Shown: positions 1 through 7,460 of the stretch, piece by piece
Numbering within the stretch: position 1 is the stretch's first letter
Layout of the letters: each line of letters starts with the position of its first letter
NCBI GenBank assembly: GCA_002773835.1
Contig: PFAC01000012.1
Location: 1 to 47,001 of the forward strand
From: Chlamydiae bacterium CG10_big_fil_rev_8_21_14_0_10_35_9
Lineage (GTDB): Bacteria > Chlamydiota > Chlamydiia > Chlamydiales > SM23-39
Direction of reading: 5' to 3'
Length of the DNA stretch: 47,001 nt
Made by a program: the position numbers and the translations under genes
Notes under the pieces: model-generated
What the model was told of the DNA's origin: nothing
Seen by the model: only the letters and a program-made list of their open reading frames with translations
The model's database searches: none

Positions 1-634
1 TTCCTTTTAAAAAGTTATTTAATGAAAGCTCAAGGCCTCCTATTGGATAAGCCTGCATTGTTTTAGGGTCTTTAATATCTTGGACTGTCTGCAAAACTTG
101 CCCTAGCATCGCTCCAAAAGGATACGACCGTTGATATTCTTTCACAAAATAAACAGCATTCGAGACAATTTTTTTCTGTTTTGCATAAGCTCTCCACCAA
201 GATAAAATTTGGTTTTTTTGATCTTTGTCTAGCCAGACAGCTATTTTTCTACTGCGGCTTTTTTTTAAAAACTCTTGATAGATAGGCTTTTCGTCTGCCT
301 TATTCAAAAATTGACAAATTTTTTTACAAACAGCTTTCTTCTCTGAGGTTGGAATAGAATTGGGATCAATATAGAGATGAAATTTCAAAACATCTAAAAC
401 AAAGGGCTGTTCCTCTTGAAGGTGCCCCTCTTTAACAGTAGTGTTAGAATAAATAGTTCCTCGACGAAATGTTTCAACAACTATTTTCTGATGCTGAGCT
501 AACGCTCCTTGAGTCCACTTTTCTTGTTGAATAATTTGAATTTTATAAAATTGAAGAATAAGTAATACATTAAGGCCAAAAAGGAAAACAGCTACTAAAA
601 CGAGTCTTTTTCTATCAGAAGAAGTAGACTTCAT
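1..634 (-). CDS. ftsI: Penicillin-binding protein 3 / FtsI, N-terminal part (runs off window)
   Basis: Reading left from the ATG at 634, the frame stays open for 211 codons to the window edge, so the gene is partial at its 3' end. The first ~12 residues are charged, followed by a single membrane helix (about 13-31, VAVFLFGLNVLLILQFY). The next part has the class B PBP start motif RRGTIYSN near residue 61. This is the layout of the septal transpeptidase FtsI, which cross-links peptidoglycan at the division site. The transpeptidase domain with its SxxK serine lies outside the window, so the activity itself is not visible. The start directly abuts the stop of the upstream FtsL-like gene (TAAATG), and the gene is the last visible member of the mraZ-rsmH-ftsL operon. 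That position is the best argument for FtsI over another class B PBP. Confidence 0.85.
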   Translation of the reverse strand, partial: MKSTSSDRKRLVLVAVFLFGLNVLLILQFYKIQIIQQEKWTQGALAQHQKIVVETFRRGTIYSNTTVKEGHLQEEQPFVLDVLKFHLYIDPNSIPTSEKKAVCKKICQFLNKADEKPIYQEFLKKSRSRKIAVWLDKDQKNQILSWWRAYAKQKKIVSNAVYFVKEYQRSYPFGAMLGQVLQTVQDIKDPKTMQAYPIGGLELSLNNFLKG

Positions 635-979
635 TTACCTATTCCTAATGCAAGCAGGGCCGTCTATTTCTAAATCATTTCTGGGATAAGATAAGACTAC
701 ACCCTCGGGAATAGTTTCTATATCTTTAATAAGAGGATGTTTAAGATGGTTAAAATCAGGATGACAAGCCATTTCCATTAACCTTGCTGGGTTCTCGAAT
801 TGGTCAATTTCATACTGAAGCTGTCTAATTTCTTCATTAATTGCCTGCAGCTGCTTATTAATTTTGGGCACCTGCATTTTTAACCTAGTTAAATCATTTT
901 GTTTGTACAAATAAGAAAAAAGACAAATAGTAAAAACCAAAAGGCATACAGACAATCTCATGATTTTAGTTATTTGCAT
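635..979 (-). CDS. ftsL: FtsL-like division protein
   Basis: Short bitopic protein of 114 residues: a basic N-terminus, one membrane helix (MRLSVCLLVFTICLFSYLY, about residues 7-25), then a leucine/glutamine-rich coiled coil (about 30-65) and a short extracytoplasmic tail. Size, topology and position between rsmH and ftsI fit FtsL, which recruits and activates the septal synthase through its coiled coil. Sequence conservation in FtsL is poor, so the call rests mainly on context. The longest frame begins at 1006, but an AAGGAG sits six bases before the ATG at 979; that start is preferred and gives a 14-base overlap with rsmH. The alternative ATG at 985 lies directly against the same ribosome binding site. 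Confidence 0.65.
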   Translation of the reverse strand: MQITKIMRLSVCLLVFTICLFSYLYKQNDLTRLKMQVPKINKQLQAINEEIRQLQYEIDQFENPARLMEMACHPDFNHLKHPLIKDIETIPEGVVLSYPRNDLEIDGPACIRNR

Positions 980-1874
980 CTTCATCTCCTTCGATTTTTT
1001 CAGCAAACCTTAATTTGGCACTTCTTGATCGGGGGTTAGCTTTTTTTTCTTCTTGCGTAGCAGTTAGTGGCTTTTTCGTTAAAATTTTAGCTTTTTTATT
1101 AGATCTAAAAATATTTTTCACAATCCTATCTTCTAAACTATGAAAACTGATAACTCCAATTCTTCCAGCTGGACATAGATGTTCAATGGCGGATCCGACT
1201 CCCTGCTCAACAGAATCCAACTCATGGTTCACATAAATCCTAAGAGCTTGAAAAACCAAGGTTGCTGGATGAATTCTTCTTCTCCCCCGTTTTCTTTGCA
1301 AAACAGGTGAAATGACTTGCACTAAGTCAATGGTTGATTTTATTCTTTTTTTCTTACGGGCAACAGCTATTGCTTTTGCAATTTTCTTATATTGAAATTC
1401 CTCACCATATTTAAGGAAGATCTCAGCCAATTTATTTTCGGGGAACTCATTCACCACCTTTTCAGCGGTTAAGTCTGAACTTGTATCCATGCGCATATCA
1501 AGTGGAGCTTCATGCATAAAACTAAAGCCTCTTGTTTTACTATCTAGCTGCATGGAGGAAACACCGAGATCAAGTAAAACACCATCTAGGCAATCAATTT
1601 TTTCTTCTTTGAGATACGTCGGAGCACTGGCAAAATCCCCATTTTTAAGGCGTAGTTTATCCTTCCAAGGATCAAGTTCTTTTTCGGCAATTTCCAAAGC
1701 ATGCACATCCTTATCAAATCCGATAAAAATTTCAATTTCCGGATGAGTCTCCAAAATTTTTTTGGCGTGTCCTGCAGCTCCCATTGTTCCATCCATAAAC
1801 ACTTTTAGTGTTTTATCTTTGAAAAACTCCAAGACCTCATCAATTAAAACAGGTATATGGGGTCTTTTACTCAC
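966..1874 (-). CDS. rsmH: 16S rRNA m4C1402 methyltransferase RsmH (MraW)
   Basis: 302 residues, the usual length. It N4-methylates C1402 of 16S rRNA using S-adenosylmethionine. Visible landmarks are the N-terminal HIPVLIDEVLEFF, the SAM site DGTMGAAGHAKKIL (about 29-42), the family block LLDLGVSSMQLD (about 100-111), RGFSFMHEAPLDMRMD, and the C-terminal FQALRIYVNHEL and ISFHSLEDRIVK. The start codon is GTG at 1874 and overlaps the mraZ stop as GTGA, so the two are probably translationally coupled. It sits second in the division operon, as in most bacteria. Nothing looks damaged. Confidence 0.97.
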   Translation of the reverse strand: MSKRPHIPVLIDEVLEFFKDKTLKVFMDGTMGAAGHAKKILETHPEIEIFIGFDKDVHALEIAEKELDPWKDKLRLKNGDFASAPTYLKEEKIDCLDGVLLDLGVSSMQLDSKTRGFSFMHEAPLDMRMDTSSDLTAEKVVNEFPENKLAEIFLKYGEEFQYKKIAKAIAVARKKKRIKSTIDLVQVISPVLQRKRGRRRIHPATLVFQALRIYVNHELDSVEQGVGSAIEHLCPAGRIGVISFHSLEDRIVKNIFRSNKKAKILTKKPLTATQEEKKANPRSRSAKLRFAEKIEGDEDANN

Positions 1875-2422
1875 TGTCTAATAGTTTCCTGTGCATTTTT
1901 AATGTGAGATTCAGATAACTTTTCCATTTCACTTATCTCTTCATTCTGATCGTCTTGTAAAAGAGCAAACGCTTCTTCCGTCATTTTTTGGAATTCAGAG
2001 CTACTTTCGCTAGAAAGCAATATTTGCGCCATATTCTGATCATAAACTTCTTTAGGCCAAAGCTCGATCTTGTCTAACACACCTGCTACCACGATCTCTT
2101 TTTGAATTTTTACTATGTTAAGTAAGGAGGCTGGAAGAGATATTCTACCAATTTTATCACAACTTGTTTCATGTAAAAGAGAAAAAAACAAAGTAAAAAA
2201 CTTTTGATATTTGGCTATATGCTGTTTTTCTTTAAATTTTTTTACAATTTTTTGAATGTCACTTTTTTTATAAATGGTTAAACATCCACCAAGGCCAAGA
2301 CCAATAGTAAACTCCAGCTTTCCATCTTCTACAAGTCCATAGCGCATTTGCTGTGGAAGAACAAAACGTTTTTTGTCATCCAACTTTGCTATACTAGATC
2401 CGCTGAAGAAATGATCACTCAC
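1871..2422 (-). CDS. mraZ: Transcriptional regulator MraZ, with C-terminal extension
   Basis: First gene of the division operon. MraZ forms a ring-shaped oligomer of SpoVT/AbrB-like domains and, in other bacteria, represses its own operon by binding repeated TGGG boxes. The first domain shows FSGSSIAKLDDKKRFVLPQQ, matching the family pattern of a short strand, a DxKxR turn and a basic strand. The second repeat is seen as CDKIGRISLPASLL. The longest frame starts at GTG 2455, but that would place two GTGGG boxes inside the coding region; the GTG at 2422, preceded by AAAGGTG, gives a 183-residue protein beginning VSDHFFSG and leaves the boxes upstream. About 40 extra acidic residues at the C-terminus (SSEFQKMTEEAFALL onward) exceed the usual ~145-residue length. 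Confidence 0.88.
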   Translation of the reverse strand: MSDHFFSGSSIAKLDDKKRFVLPQQMRYGLVEDGKLEFTIGLGLGGCLTIYKKSDIQKIVKKFKEKQHIAKYQKFFTLFFSLLHETSCDKIGRISLPASLLNIVKIQKEIVVAGVLDKIELWPKEVYDQNMAQILLSSESSSEFQKMTEEAFALLQDDQNEEISEMEKLSESHIKNAQETIRQ

Positions 2423-2440
2423 AGGAGCACCTTTTGGTTT

Positions 2441-2455
2441 CCCACTTTTTCCCAC
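2441..2455 (-). promoter_or_regulatory. Tandem MraZ boxes upstream of mraZ
   Basis: On the minus strand GTGGGAAAAAGTGGG reads as two GTGGG units with a 10-bp period, which is the published MraZ operator pattern (TGGG boxes about 10 bp apart). The pair ends 19 bases before the preferred mraZ start at 2422. Autoregulation by MraZ is inferred from the match and position. Confidence 0.7.
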
Positions 2456-2548
2456 ATACTAGCAACAAATCTGAAAACTGAGCAAATATTTTTTCGCTTG
2501 AAATTGAGAAACTATTTTTCCTCCTTAAGAATAAGAAGTTTACGAATT

Positions 2549-2563
2549 GTGGGAAATTGTGGG
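2549..2563 (+). promoter_or_regulatory. Second tandem GTGGG repeat, opposite orientation
   Basis: GTGGGAAATTGTGGG on the plus strand has the same 5-base box and 10-bp period as the pair before mraZ but points the other way, toward the rightward genes starting at 2750. A further single box on the minus strand (GTGGG at 2658-2654, again followed by AAATT) lies between it and that gene. Together they make up most of the recognisable structure in the 2423-2749 intergenic stretch. Confidence 0.55.
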
Positions 2564-2666
2564 AAATTTGTTTAAAAGTTTTTCTATTCCTTTGTTGGTA
2601 AGACCTGAAAATAACAACTTAACCAGTTTATATTTAAGTAGATAAATCAATTTCCCACATTGTTTA

Positions 2667-2699
2667 AACAACTTGTTCATAAGTTTTGAACAAGTCGTT
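2667..2699. promoter_or_regulatory. Inverted repeat in the divergent control region
   Basis: AACAACTTGTTC and GAACAAGTCGTT form a 12-bp arm pair with one mismatch around a 9-base spacer, followed on the plus strand by TTTTTAAAAA. It lies about 50 bases before the rightward gene at 2750 and just before a possible -10 (TAGAAT, 2721-2726). It could be an operator or a weak terminator/attenuator hairpin; the sequence does not decide. Confidence 0.4.
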
Positions 2700-2749
2700 T
2701 TTAAAAATTCAAAGTACTGGTAGAATGAAACTCAAAGAGATTTAAACTT

Positions 2750-3232
2750 ATGTCTACAAAACCTAGAACTATAGATAATTTAGGTGTTGACGCATCGAAT
2801 AGATACGCCGTTGATCAGAAGCTGATAGATAACGAACTTTTGCAAGGGTCAAGGCAAGTTGGAGGCCTTTCTGAGGTAAGCGTTACCACACCATATATAC
2901 CATCAGGATTTGACGAGCAATTTAATACTTTCCAAAAGAATTTACCTTGGGCAAGATTTGCTCCACCGCCAAAATATTTATCTCATCGAAAGCGGATATT
3001 TACTTTTCAACTAGTTCCTTCTTTAGGTTCGACAGAAAAACATGAACAAGAACTTCAAAAACTTTCAAAAGACAAAGAGGAAAAACATAAAGAACATCAG
3101 TTTGAGGGTTTTGAAAAAGATGAAGAAGAAAAAGAACGAAAGAAAGTGATCAAATTACTAAAGATGCTAGGCCTTTATGATCAATATCTTTCATTGATTA
3201 ACGCAAGAAGAGGACAATACCACAAAGGATGA
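2750..3232 (+). CDS. Conserved chlamydial hypothetical protein, charged C-terminus
   Basis: 160 residues with no family I can name. The first ~90 residues are polar with scattered prolines (PRTIDNLGVD, PWARFAPPPKY). Residues about 95-140 are extremely rich in Lys and Glu and probably helical (KEEKHKEHQFEGFEKDEEEK), and the end (LLKMLGLYDQYLSL) is an amphipathic helix. There is no signal peptide or membrane segment. It overlaps the next gene by four bases (ATGA), so the two are likely co-expressed. In C. trachomatis, from memory, a protein of unknown function (CT273) holds the same position before a TPR protein and the second dnaA. The pairing of a charged small protein with a TPR protein would fit a chaperone or adaptor pair, but that is only a guess. 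Confidence 0.75.
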   Translation: MSTKPRTIDNLGVDASNRYAVDQKLIDNELLQGSRQVGGLSEVSVTTPYIPSGFDEQFNTFQKNLPWARFAPPPKYLSHRKRIFTFQLVPSLGSTEKHEQELQKLSKDKEEKHKEHQFEGFEKDEEEKERKKVIKLLKMLGLYDQYLSLINARRGQYHKG

Positions 3233-3618
3233 ACTGGCTTGAATTACTTGGTTGGAATGATGAACAACTGGAAGATCTTCGCTTTGTTGCTTACTCATAT
3301 ATAAAACAAGGTCTTTACGATACAGCTATTACTTTTTTTGAAGCGCTAAGTGTTCTTTCCCCTGAAAACTCTTATGATCTAAAAACCCTAGGGGCCCTTT
3401 ACTTACAAAAAGGCAATAGTTTAGAAGCTTTGAATTATCTTGATCGCTCTTTAAAAATTGATCCCAATGACTTACAAACACAGCTCAATAGAGCTAAAGC
3501 TCTTTTGTCTTTAGGATATAAAAAGCAAGGAATCTCTCAAGCTAAAAAACTGCAAAATTCCTCTAACCAGGATATTGCTAAACAAGCAAGTGCTTTAATT
3601 TTAGCTTTCCCAAGTTAG
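3229..3618 (+). CDS. Small TPR protein
   Basis: 129 residues made almost entirely of three tetratricopeptide repeats: about 15-48 (AYSYIKQGLYDTAITFFEAL), 49-82 (LGALYLQKGNSLEALNYLDR) and 83-116 (NRAKALLSLGYKKQGISQA). The Ala/Gly/Leu pattern of TPR helices is clear, including the IDPND turn between repeats. Such proteins bind peptides of partner proteins. Three TPRs in about 130 residues is also the build of class II type III secretion chaperones (SycD/LcrH), so a secretion chaperone role is possible but unproven. Its start overlaps the stop of the preceding gene, and from memory it matches CT274 in position. The 177 bases that follow hold no gene; a TTGACT at 3725 could be the -35 of a dnaA promoter, but no convincing -10 follows. 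Confidence 0.8.
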   Translation: MNWLELLGWNDEQLEDLRFVAYSYIKQGLYDTAITFFEALSVLSPENSYDLKTLGALYLQKGNSLEALNYLDRSLKIDPNDLQTQLNRAKALLSLGYKKQGISQAKKLQNSSNQDIAKQASALILAFPS

Positions 3619-3795
3619 GACAAAATAACTCTCTTTTTTTCTAATTTTGAAGCTCAAGGAGTTAGAGAAAGTAAAAGAATGATAATCCACTATTTCATTG
3701 CCCAGATAGAAAAATCGTGTTAACTTGACTAATGAAATTGCTTTTGTAAACCACTTTCCAAAAGCTAAAATCATTAAATTTTCAAAAGATAAAAG

Positions 3796-5124
3796 ATGAC
3801 CGTTTCTTGTGATATAAAAAGCGTTTGGACTGACTTTGTTCAGCTAGTAGAAAAAAAATGCTCCGCTACTGAATTTCATAATTGGATAGAGCCAATCAAA
3901 ATAAAAGAGGAAACTGAAGATAAGTTAGTTTTAGAAGTGCCTAATATCTTTGTGCAAGAGTATCTCATTGATAACTACAAGCAAGACTTACTGAATTTTT
4001 TTTCCTGTACCAGCATTGAAGAGCTTCCTTTTCATTTTAGTATCGCCGCCATCACACCCAAAGAAAAAAAATCTTCTACAAGTATTTCTAAGCCTCAAAA
4101 AACTTCTCACTTACAGTTAAATAGGAATTATACTTTTGAAAACTTTATCGAAGGACCGTCTAATCAGTTTGTAAAATCGGCAGCTGTGGGAGTTGCTAAT
4201 CGCCCTGGAAAATCTTACAATCCTCTTTTCATTCATGGAGGAGTAGGTCTTGGAAAAACACATCTACTGCATGGCATTGGTCATAGCGTTTTACAAAAAA
4301 ACAAACATGCCAAAATTCAAAGTATCACAACAGAAGCATTTATCAATGATCTTGTAGACAACTTAAAGAACAAATCTGTCGACAAAATGAAAAGGTTTTA
4401 TAGAAACTTAGACATCTTACTGGTCGATGATATTCAATTTTTACAGAATAGGTTGAATTTTGAAGATGAGTTTTGCAATACATTTGAATCTCTTATCAAC
4501 CAACATAAGCAAATTGTCATAACCTCTGATAAGCCTCCTTCTCAATTAAAACTTTCTGACAGAATGATTGCTAGAATGGAATGGGGCTTGGTCGCCAATA
4601 TAGGTGTTCCTGATTTAGAAACTAAGGTTGCCATCATTCAACATAAGGCAGAAACCAAAGGAATCATCATTCCCGATGATGTAGCCTTTTATATAGCAGA
4701 TCATGTCTTTTTAAATGTACGGCAAATAGAAGGAGCTATTAATCGCCTTTTTGCGTACTGTCGCTTGATGGGCGAGCAAATCACTCAAGATGTAGTAGAA
4801 AAAACCTTAAGTGAGATCTTTGAGCAGCAAACATCTAAAAAAGTTACAGTTGAAAGTATTTTAAAATCTGTGGCTAGCGCGTTTGAAGTGCGTATCTCAG
4901 AAATAAAAGGAGACTCGCGCATGAAGCAAATTGCCCTTGCAAGGCAAGTGGCTATGTATCTTTCCAAAGAGTTAATTTCTGATTCCCTCCAAAAAATAGC
5001 TAATTCTTTTGGAGGCAAAACACACTCTACCCTACTTCATTCATGGAAAAAAGTATCTAATCAACTAAGTACTAATGAGCAGCTGCAAAGACAAATTCAA
5101 ATGATTAAAAAGAATTTATCTTAA
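3796..5124 (+). CDS. dnaA: Chromosomal replication initiator DnaA (second chlamydial type)
   Basis: 442 residues, full length. Domain I about 1-75 ([20 protein letters not shown]), a short linker, AAA+ domain about 110-345 and DNA-binding domain IV about 350-442. Walker A is GGVGLGKT (148-155), Walker [10 protein letters not shown] (207-215), sensor I VITSDKPP, arginine finger in ARMEWGL (R260) and sensor [13 protein letters not shown]. DnaA opens the replication origin when bound to ATP. Domain IV ends in [15 protein letters not shown], where most DnaA proteins read GGRDHTTVLHA: the Arg-Asp pair that helps read the DnaA box is Lys-Thr here. Chlamydiae carry two DnaA proteins; the position after the TPR gene matches the one called dnaA_2 (CT275, from memory). 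The stop overlaps the convergent gene on the other strand by nine bases. Confidence 0.95.
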   Translation: MTVSCDIKSVWTDFVQLVEKKCSATEFHNWIEPIKIKEETEDKLVLEVPNIFVQEYLIDNYKQDLLNFFSCTSIEELPFHFSIAAITPKEKKSSTSISKPQKTSHLQLNRNYTFENFIEGPSNQFVKSAAVGVANRPGKSYNPLFIHGGVGLGKTHLLHGIGHSVLQKNKHAKIQSITTEAFINDLVDNLKNKSVDKMKRFYRNLDILLVDDIQFLQNRLNFEDEFCNTFESLINQHKQIVITSDKPPSQLKLSDRMIARMEWGLVANIGVPDLETKVAIIQHKAETKGIIIPDDVAFYIADHVFLNVRQIEGAINRLFAYCRLMGEQITQDVVEKTLSEIFEQQTSKKVTVESILKSVASAFEVRISEIKGDSRMKQIALARQVAMYLSKELISDSLQKIANSFGGKTHSTLLHSWKKVSNQLSTNEQLQRQIQMIKKNLS

Positions 5125-5658
5125 ACGCGTTTCAGGAATTACCTTATCCAAAGGATGAACTAACTCTAGCTGACCTTCTTGACTAATTTGAAAGTATTTC
5201 TTGAAAAACACATTGCATGACCTAAGCGATTCATGTCTCAATAAATCTAATACTTGTCGCTGTTCATCTAGCACAGCATTTGTCTCATCAATACCGCTGT
5301 TTTTGTTTCTTTTAAAATAAATTGAAAACGTGTTTGTTCTGGCATCTTCAATAGGATTAGCATTATATAGATAAACTACTGCGACAATTGAAATAGCCAT
5401 AGCTACCATTAGTATCTTTGCTGAAATAGAAACAATAACTCCAAAGGAAAGAACAGATACAGAAGGAATAAGGCACAATGAAAAGAAGTTCATTTTGAAA
5501 GCTGTAGCATTATATTTAAGAAAAACTTCTTTATAAGCTTTCACAGCATTTGCACTAATTTTGTTAAGTTTTTCAGTTAATTGCCCCATTCTGGCCTCGT
5601 AATAGCCTGAGGAACCTAGTGGGTTATCTGCTGAAATTAAATTAGTGATTACAGTCAT
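5116..5658 (-). CDS. Inc-like two-lobed membrane protein, array copy 1 (divergent)
   Basis: 180 residues; last and most divergent member of a four-gene tandem family. It shares the family core [18 protein letters not shown] (about 40-57) and the C-terminal block [21 protein letters not shown] two-lobed hydrophobic segment occupies about 58-98 ([16 protein letters not shown], then [17 protein letters not shown]) with a very short turn, the shape typical of chlamydial inclusion-membrane proteins. There is no signal peptide, as expected for type III substrates. It lacks the NEREFNKIME tail of its sisters, ending instead in VIPETRLR, and overlaps the dnaA end by nine bases; the tail may have been lost when the array end met dnaA. 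Translation is coupled to copy 2 by a four-base overlap. Function unknown. Confidence 0.75.
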   Translation of the reverse strand: MTVITNLISADNPLGSSGYYEARMGQLTEKLNKISANAVKAYKEVFLKYNATAFKMNFFSLCLIPSVSVLSFGVIVSISAKILMVAMAISIVAVVYLYNANPIEDARTNTFSIYFKRNKNSGIDETNAVLDEQRQVLDLLRHESLRSCNVFFKKYFQISQEGQLELVHPLDKVIPETRLR

Positions 5659-6248
5659 TGTATCTCCATAATTTTATTAAATTCCCTTTCGTTCATTGTA
5701 GGGATAAGTTTATATAAAGGATGAACTAACTTCGACAGCTGCTCTTCTTTGTTAAAGGAAAAATACTTGTAGAAATAGCCTCCTAAACAAGTTTTATCTT
5801 TCCTGTGCATACATTCTCGAATATAGTTAATTTGTGGTTCAAGCTCGACAAATATCTCATCTGCCTGTCTAGAAGGATCAGCATCTAATTTAGCTACCAA
5901 TATTTTATGTCTTATAAGAGTCCCTGCTGTTATTGGACGTTTATTAGCTATAAAAATTCTTTCGGCTATGAGGCAAATAATGAAAGATGTACCTGCTATT
6001 ACAGGATTTACCATGCCAGTAACTCCAAACATAAACGTTGCAAAAGAAATGGTCTTAACTACCAAAGAACAATTTCTCTTAAATGCTGCAATATTATAGG
6101 CGAGGAAGACTTCCTTATACGTGTCAACTGCTTGCTTAATCTCATCTGGAGCCAGAGCATTAACTCTTTCCTCTAGAGGCTTTAATCTCGCATTTACTTG
6201 TTGCGGATTTAAATCTTGCGCGGCTCGACTATCAGTTACTGCTATCAC
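5655..6248 (-). CDS. Inc-like two-lobed membrane protein, array copy 2
   Basis: 197 residues. N-terminal LKPLEERVNALAPDEIKQ, then KEVFLAYNIAAFKRNC, a hydrophobic double segment at about 61-98 (VKTISFATFMFGVTGMV, then VIAGTSFIICLIAERIF), a variable middle, and the conserved end DKTCLGGYFYKYFSFNKEE...LVHPLYKLIP followed by [13 protein letters not shown]. Start codon GTG at 6248, overlapping the stop of copy 3 as GTGA. The ATGGAGAT coding for the final Met-Glu-Ile also serves as the ribosome binding site of copy 1. Family identity within the array is certain from shared motifs; the Inc assignment is inferred from topology alone. Confidence 0.8.
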   Translation of the reverse strand: MIAVTDSRAAQDLNPQQVNARLKPLEERVNALAPDEIKQAVDTYKEVFLAYNIAAFKRNCSLVVKTISFATFMFGVTGMVNPVIAGTSFIICLIAERIFIANKRPITAGTLIRHKILVAKLDADPSRQADEIFVELEPQINYIRECMHRKDKTCLGGYFYKYFSFNKEEQLSKLVHPLYKLIPTMNEREFNKIMEIQ

Positions 6249-6850
6249 TGTACCTCCATAGTTCTATTGAATTCTCTTTCGTTCATTGTAGGAATAACTA
6301 CTTCTAAAGGATGGACTAACTGCAGTGGCTCTCCTTCATTATTAAAGGTGAAATATTTCCAGAAAAAACCCTTTAAACAGGTCTTATCTTCTCTTGCTAT
6401 ACATTTTATAACATAGTCAGTTTGCTGAATGTAGTTAGCTTGCAGTCTTACTTTTCTCTGATCAAAAAGAACTGGAATTATATGAAAAGATTTTTCATAA
6501 AGTTCAGCTGATATTTTATAAAGACCTGTATGTATTGGACTATCATCTAAAAAAAATCCTTCAACTATGACAGTTATAGTAGTAGTAGCAACAGAGGCCA
6601 CTAATATAGCAAGGCTATCTGTAACAAGCCCCAGCCCAAGCATTGCAAAAGATGCAACCTTAATCACTGAAAAACAATTAGCTTTAAATGCTGCCTTATT
6701 ATAAGCAAAAAAAGTTTCCTTATGCATTTCCATTACTTGCTTAATCTCATTTGCTAAAGCATTAACTCTTTCTTCTAAAGTTGTCGAGTTGGCATTTATT
6801 GGCTGAGTATCAAAATTTGGGATTAGTCTATCATGAACTGCTGTTGTCAT
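6245..6850 (-). CDS. Inc-like two-lobed membrane protein, array copy 3
   Basis: 201 residues. The first 33 residues (MTTAVHDRLIPNFDTQ, then NSTTLEERVNALA) are almost the same as copy 4, while the hydrophobic middle (about 60-100: IKVASFAMLGLGLVT, then LAILVASVATTTITVIVEGF) and the region after it differ. The C-terminal domain DKTCLKGFFWKYFTFNNEGE...LVHPLEVVIP ends in MNEREFNRTMEVQ. Stop and start codons are interleaved with both neighbours (TAATG upstream, GTGA downstream), so the array is one operon. No catalytic motif is visible. Both ends are probably on the same side of the membrane, as for Inc proteins. Confidence 0.8.
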   Translation of the reverse strand: MTTAVHDRLIPNFDTQPINANSTTLEERVNALANEIKQVMEMHKETFFAYNKAAFKANCFSVIKVASFAMLGLGLVTDSLAILVASVATTTITVIVEGFFLDDSPIHTGLYKISAELYEKSFHIIPVLFDQRKVRLQANYIQQTDYVIKCIAREDKTCLKGFFWKYFTFNNEGEPLQLVHPLEVVIPTMNEREFNRTMEVQ

Positions 6851-6900
6851 TACACCTCCATAATTTTATTAAATTCTCTTTCTTGCATTATAGGGATAAG
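6761..6900. repeat. Junction direct repeat, left copy
   Basis: Partner of 7321-7460 at an offset of exactly 560 bases. The first 90 bases match at 84 positions by eye. The repeat covers the 5' end of one array gene and the 3' end of the gene before it, so it marks a tandem duplication boundary rather than an ordinary coding similarity. Confidence 0.85.
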
Positions 6901-7410
6901 TATATGTAATGGAGAGGCCAACTTTTGCATTTCCCCACTCTTAAAAACATAATATTTCCAGAAAAAACCACCTAAGCAAGTTTTATTATTTCCATGTGGT
7001 AAATATTCATCAGCATATCTGGGGCGAGGAATTCCATTGTCAGCATCATTTAATCTACGCTCCATTGCAGCTCTATAACCAGAAACTTCAGCGAAATATG
7101 GATATCTATTATTAAAAAAGATAGCTATCGATTTAATGCAAATAAGTGTAGATACAATAACTAATGTAAGATCATGAATAACAATTCCAAGCACATACAT
7201 TGCTACAAAAGTAATTCCAGCCACTAAAGAACAGTTTCTCTTAAATGCTGCAGTATTATAGGCGAGGAAAGCTTCTCTATGTATTATAACTGAACGGTTA
7301 ATTTCATCGTGAGCTGAAGCATTAACTCTTTCTTCTAAAGTTGTCGAGTTGGCATTTGCTAGCTGAGTATCAAAATTTGGAATTAGTCTATCATGAACTG
7401 CCGTGGTCAT
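6850..7410 (-). CDS. Inc-like two-lobed membrane protein, array copy 4 (first in operon)
   Basis: 186 residues. N-terminus MTTAVHDRLIPNFDTQ shared with copy 3; core REAFLAYNTAAFKRNC; double hydrophobic segment about 61-98 (GITFVAMYVLGIVI, then LTLVIVSTLICIKSIAIFF); C-terminal NKTCLGGFFWKYYVFKSGEM and IMQEREFNKIMEV. The TAA stop overlaps the ATG of copy 3. The bases just upstream are not a fresh promoter but the remains of another copy's 3' end, whose GGAGACGAA supplies the ribosome binding site. A promoter probably lies in the AT-rich stretch 7500-7558, though none is clear. Confidence 0.8.
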   Translation of the reverse strand: MTTAVHDRLIPNFDTQLANANSTTLEERVNASAHDEINRSVIIHREAFLAYNTAAFKRNCSLVAGITFVAMYVLGIVIHDLTLVIVSTLICIKSIAIFFNNRYPYFAEVSGYRAAMERRLNDADNGIPRPRYADEYLPHGNNKTCLGGFFWKYYVFKSGEMQKLASPLHILIPIMQEREFNKIMEV

Positions 7411-7460
7411 TTCGTCTCCATAATTTTATTAAAATCTCTTTCTTGCATTTATAGAAATAA
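7321..7460. repeat. Junction direct repeat, right copy
   Basis: Right partner of 6761-6900. It includes the first 90 bases of array copy 4 and the decayed 3' end of a lost upstream copy. After about 7450 the alignment slips by one base. Confidence 0.85.

Noticed and set aside
2348-2575. 75-codon rightward open frame across the mraZ start and leader
   Set aside because: Composition is that of an antisense shadow, it has no ribosome binding site, and it covers the MraZ boxes.
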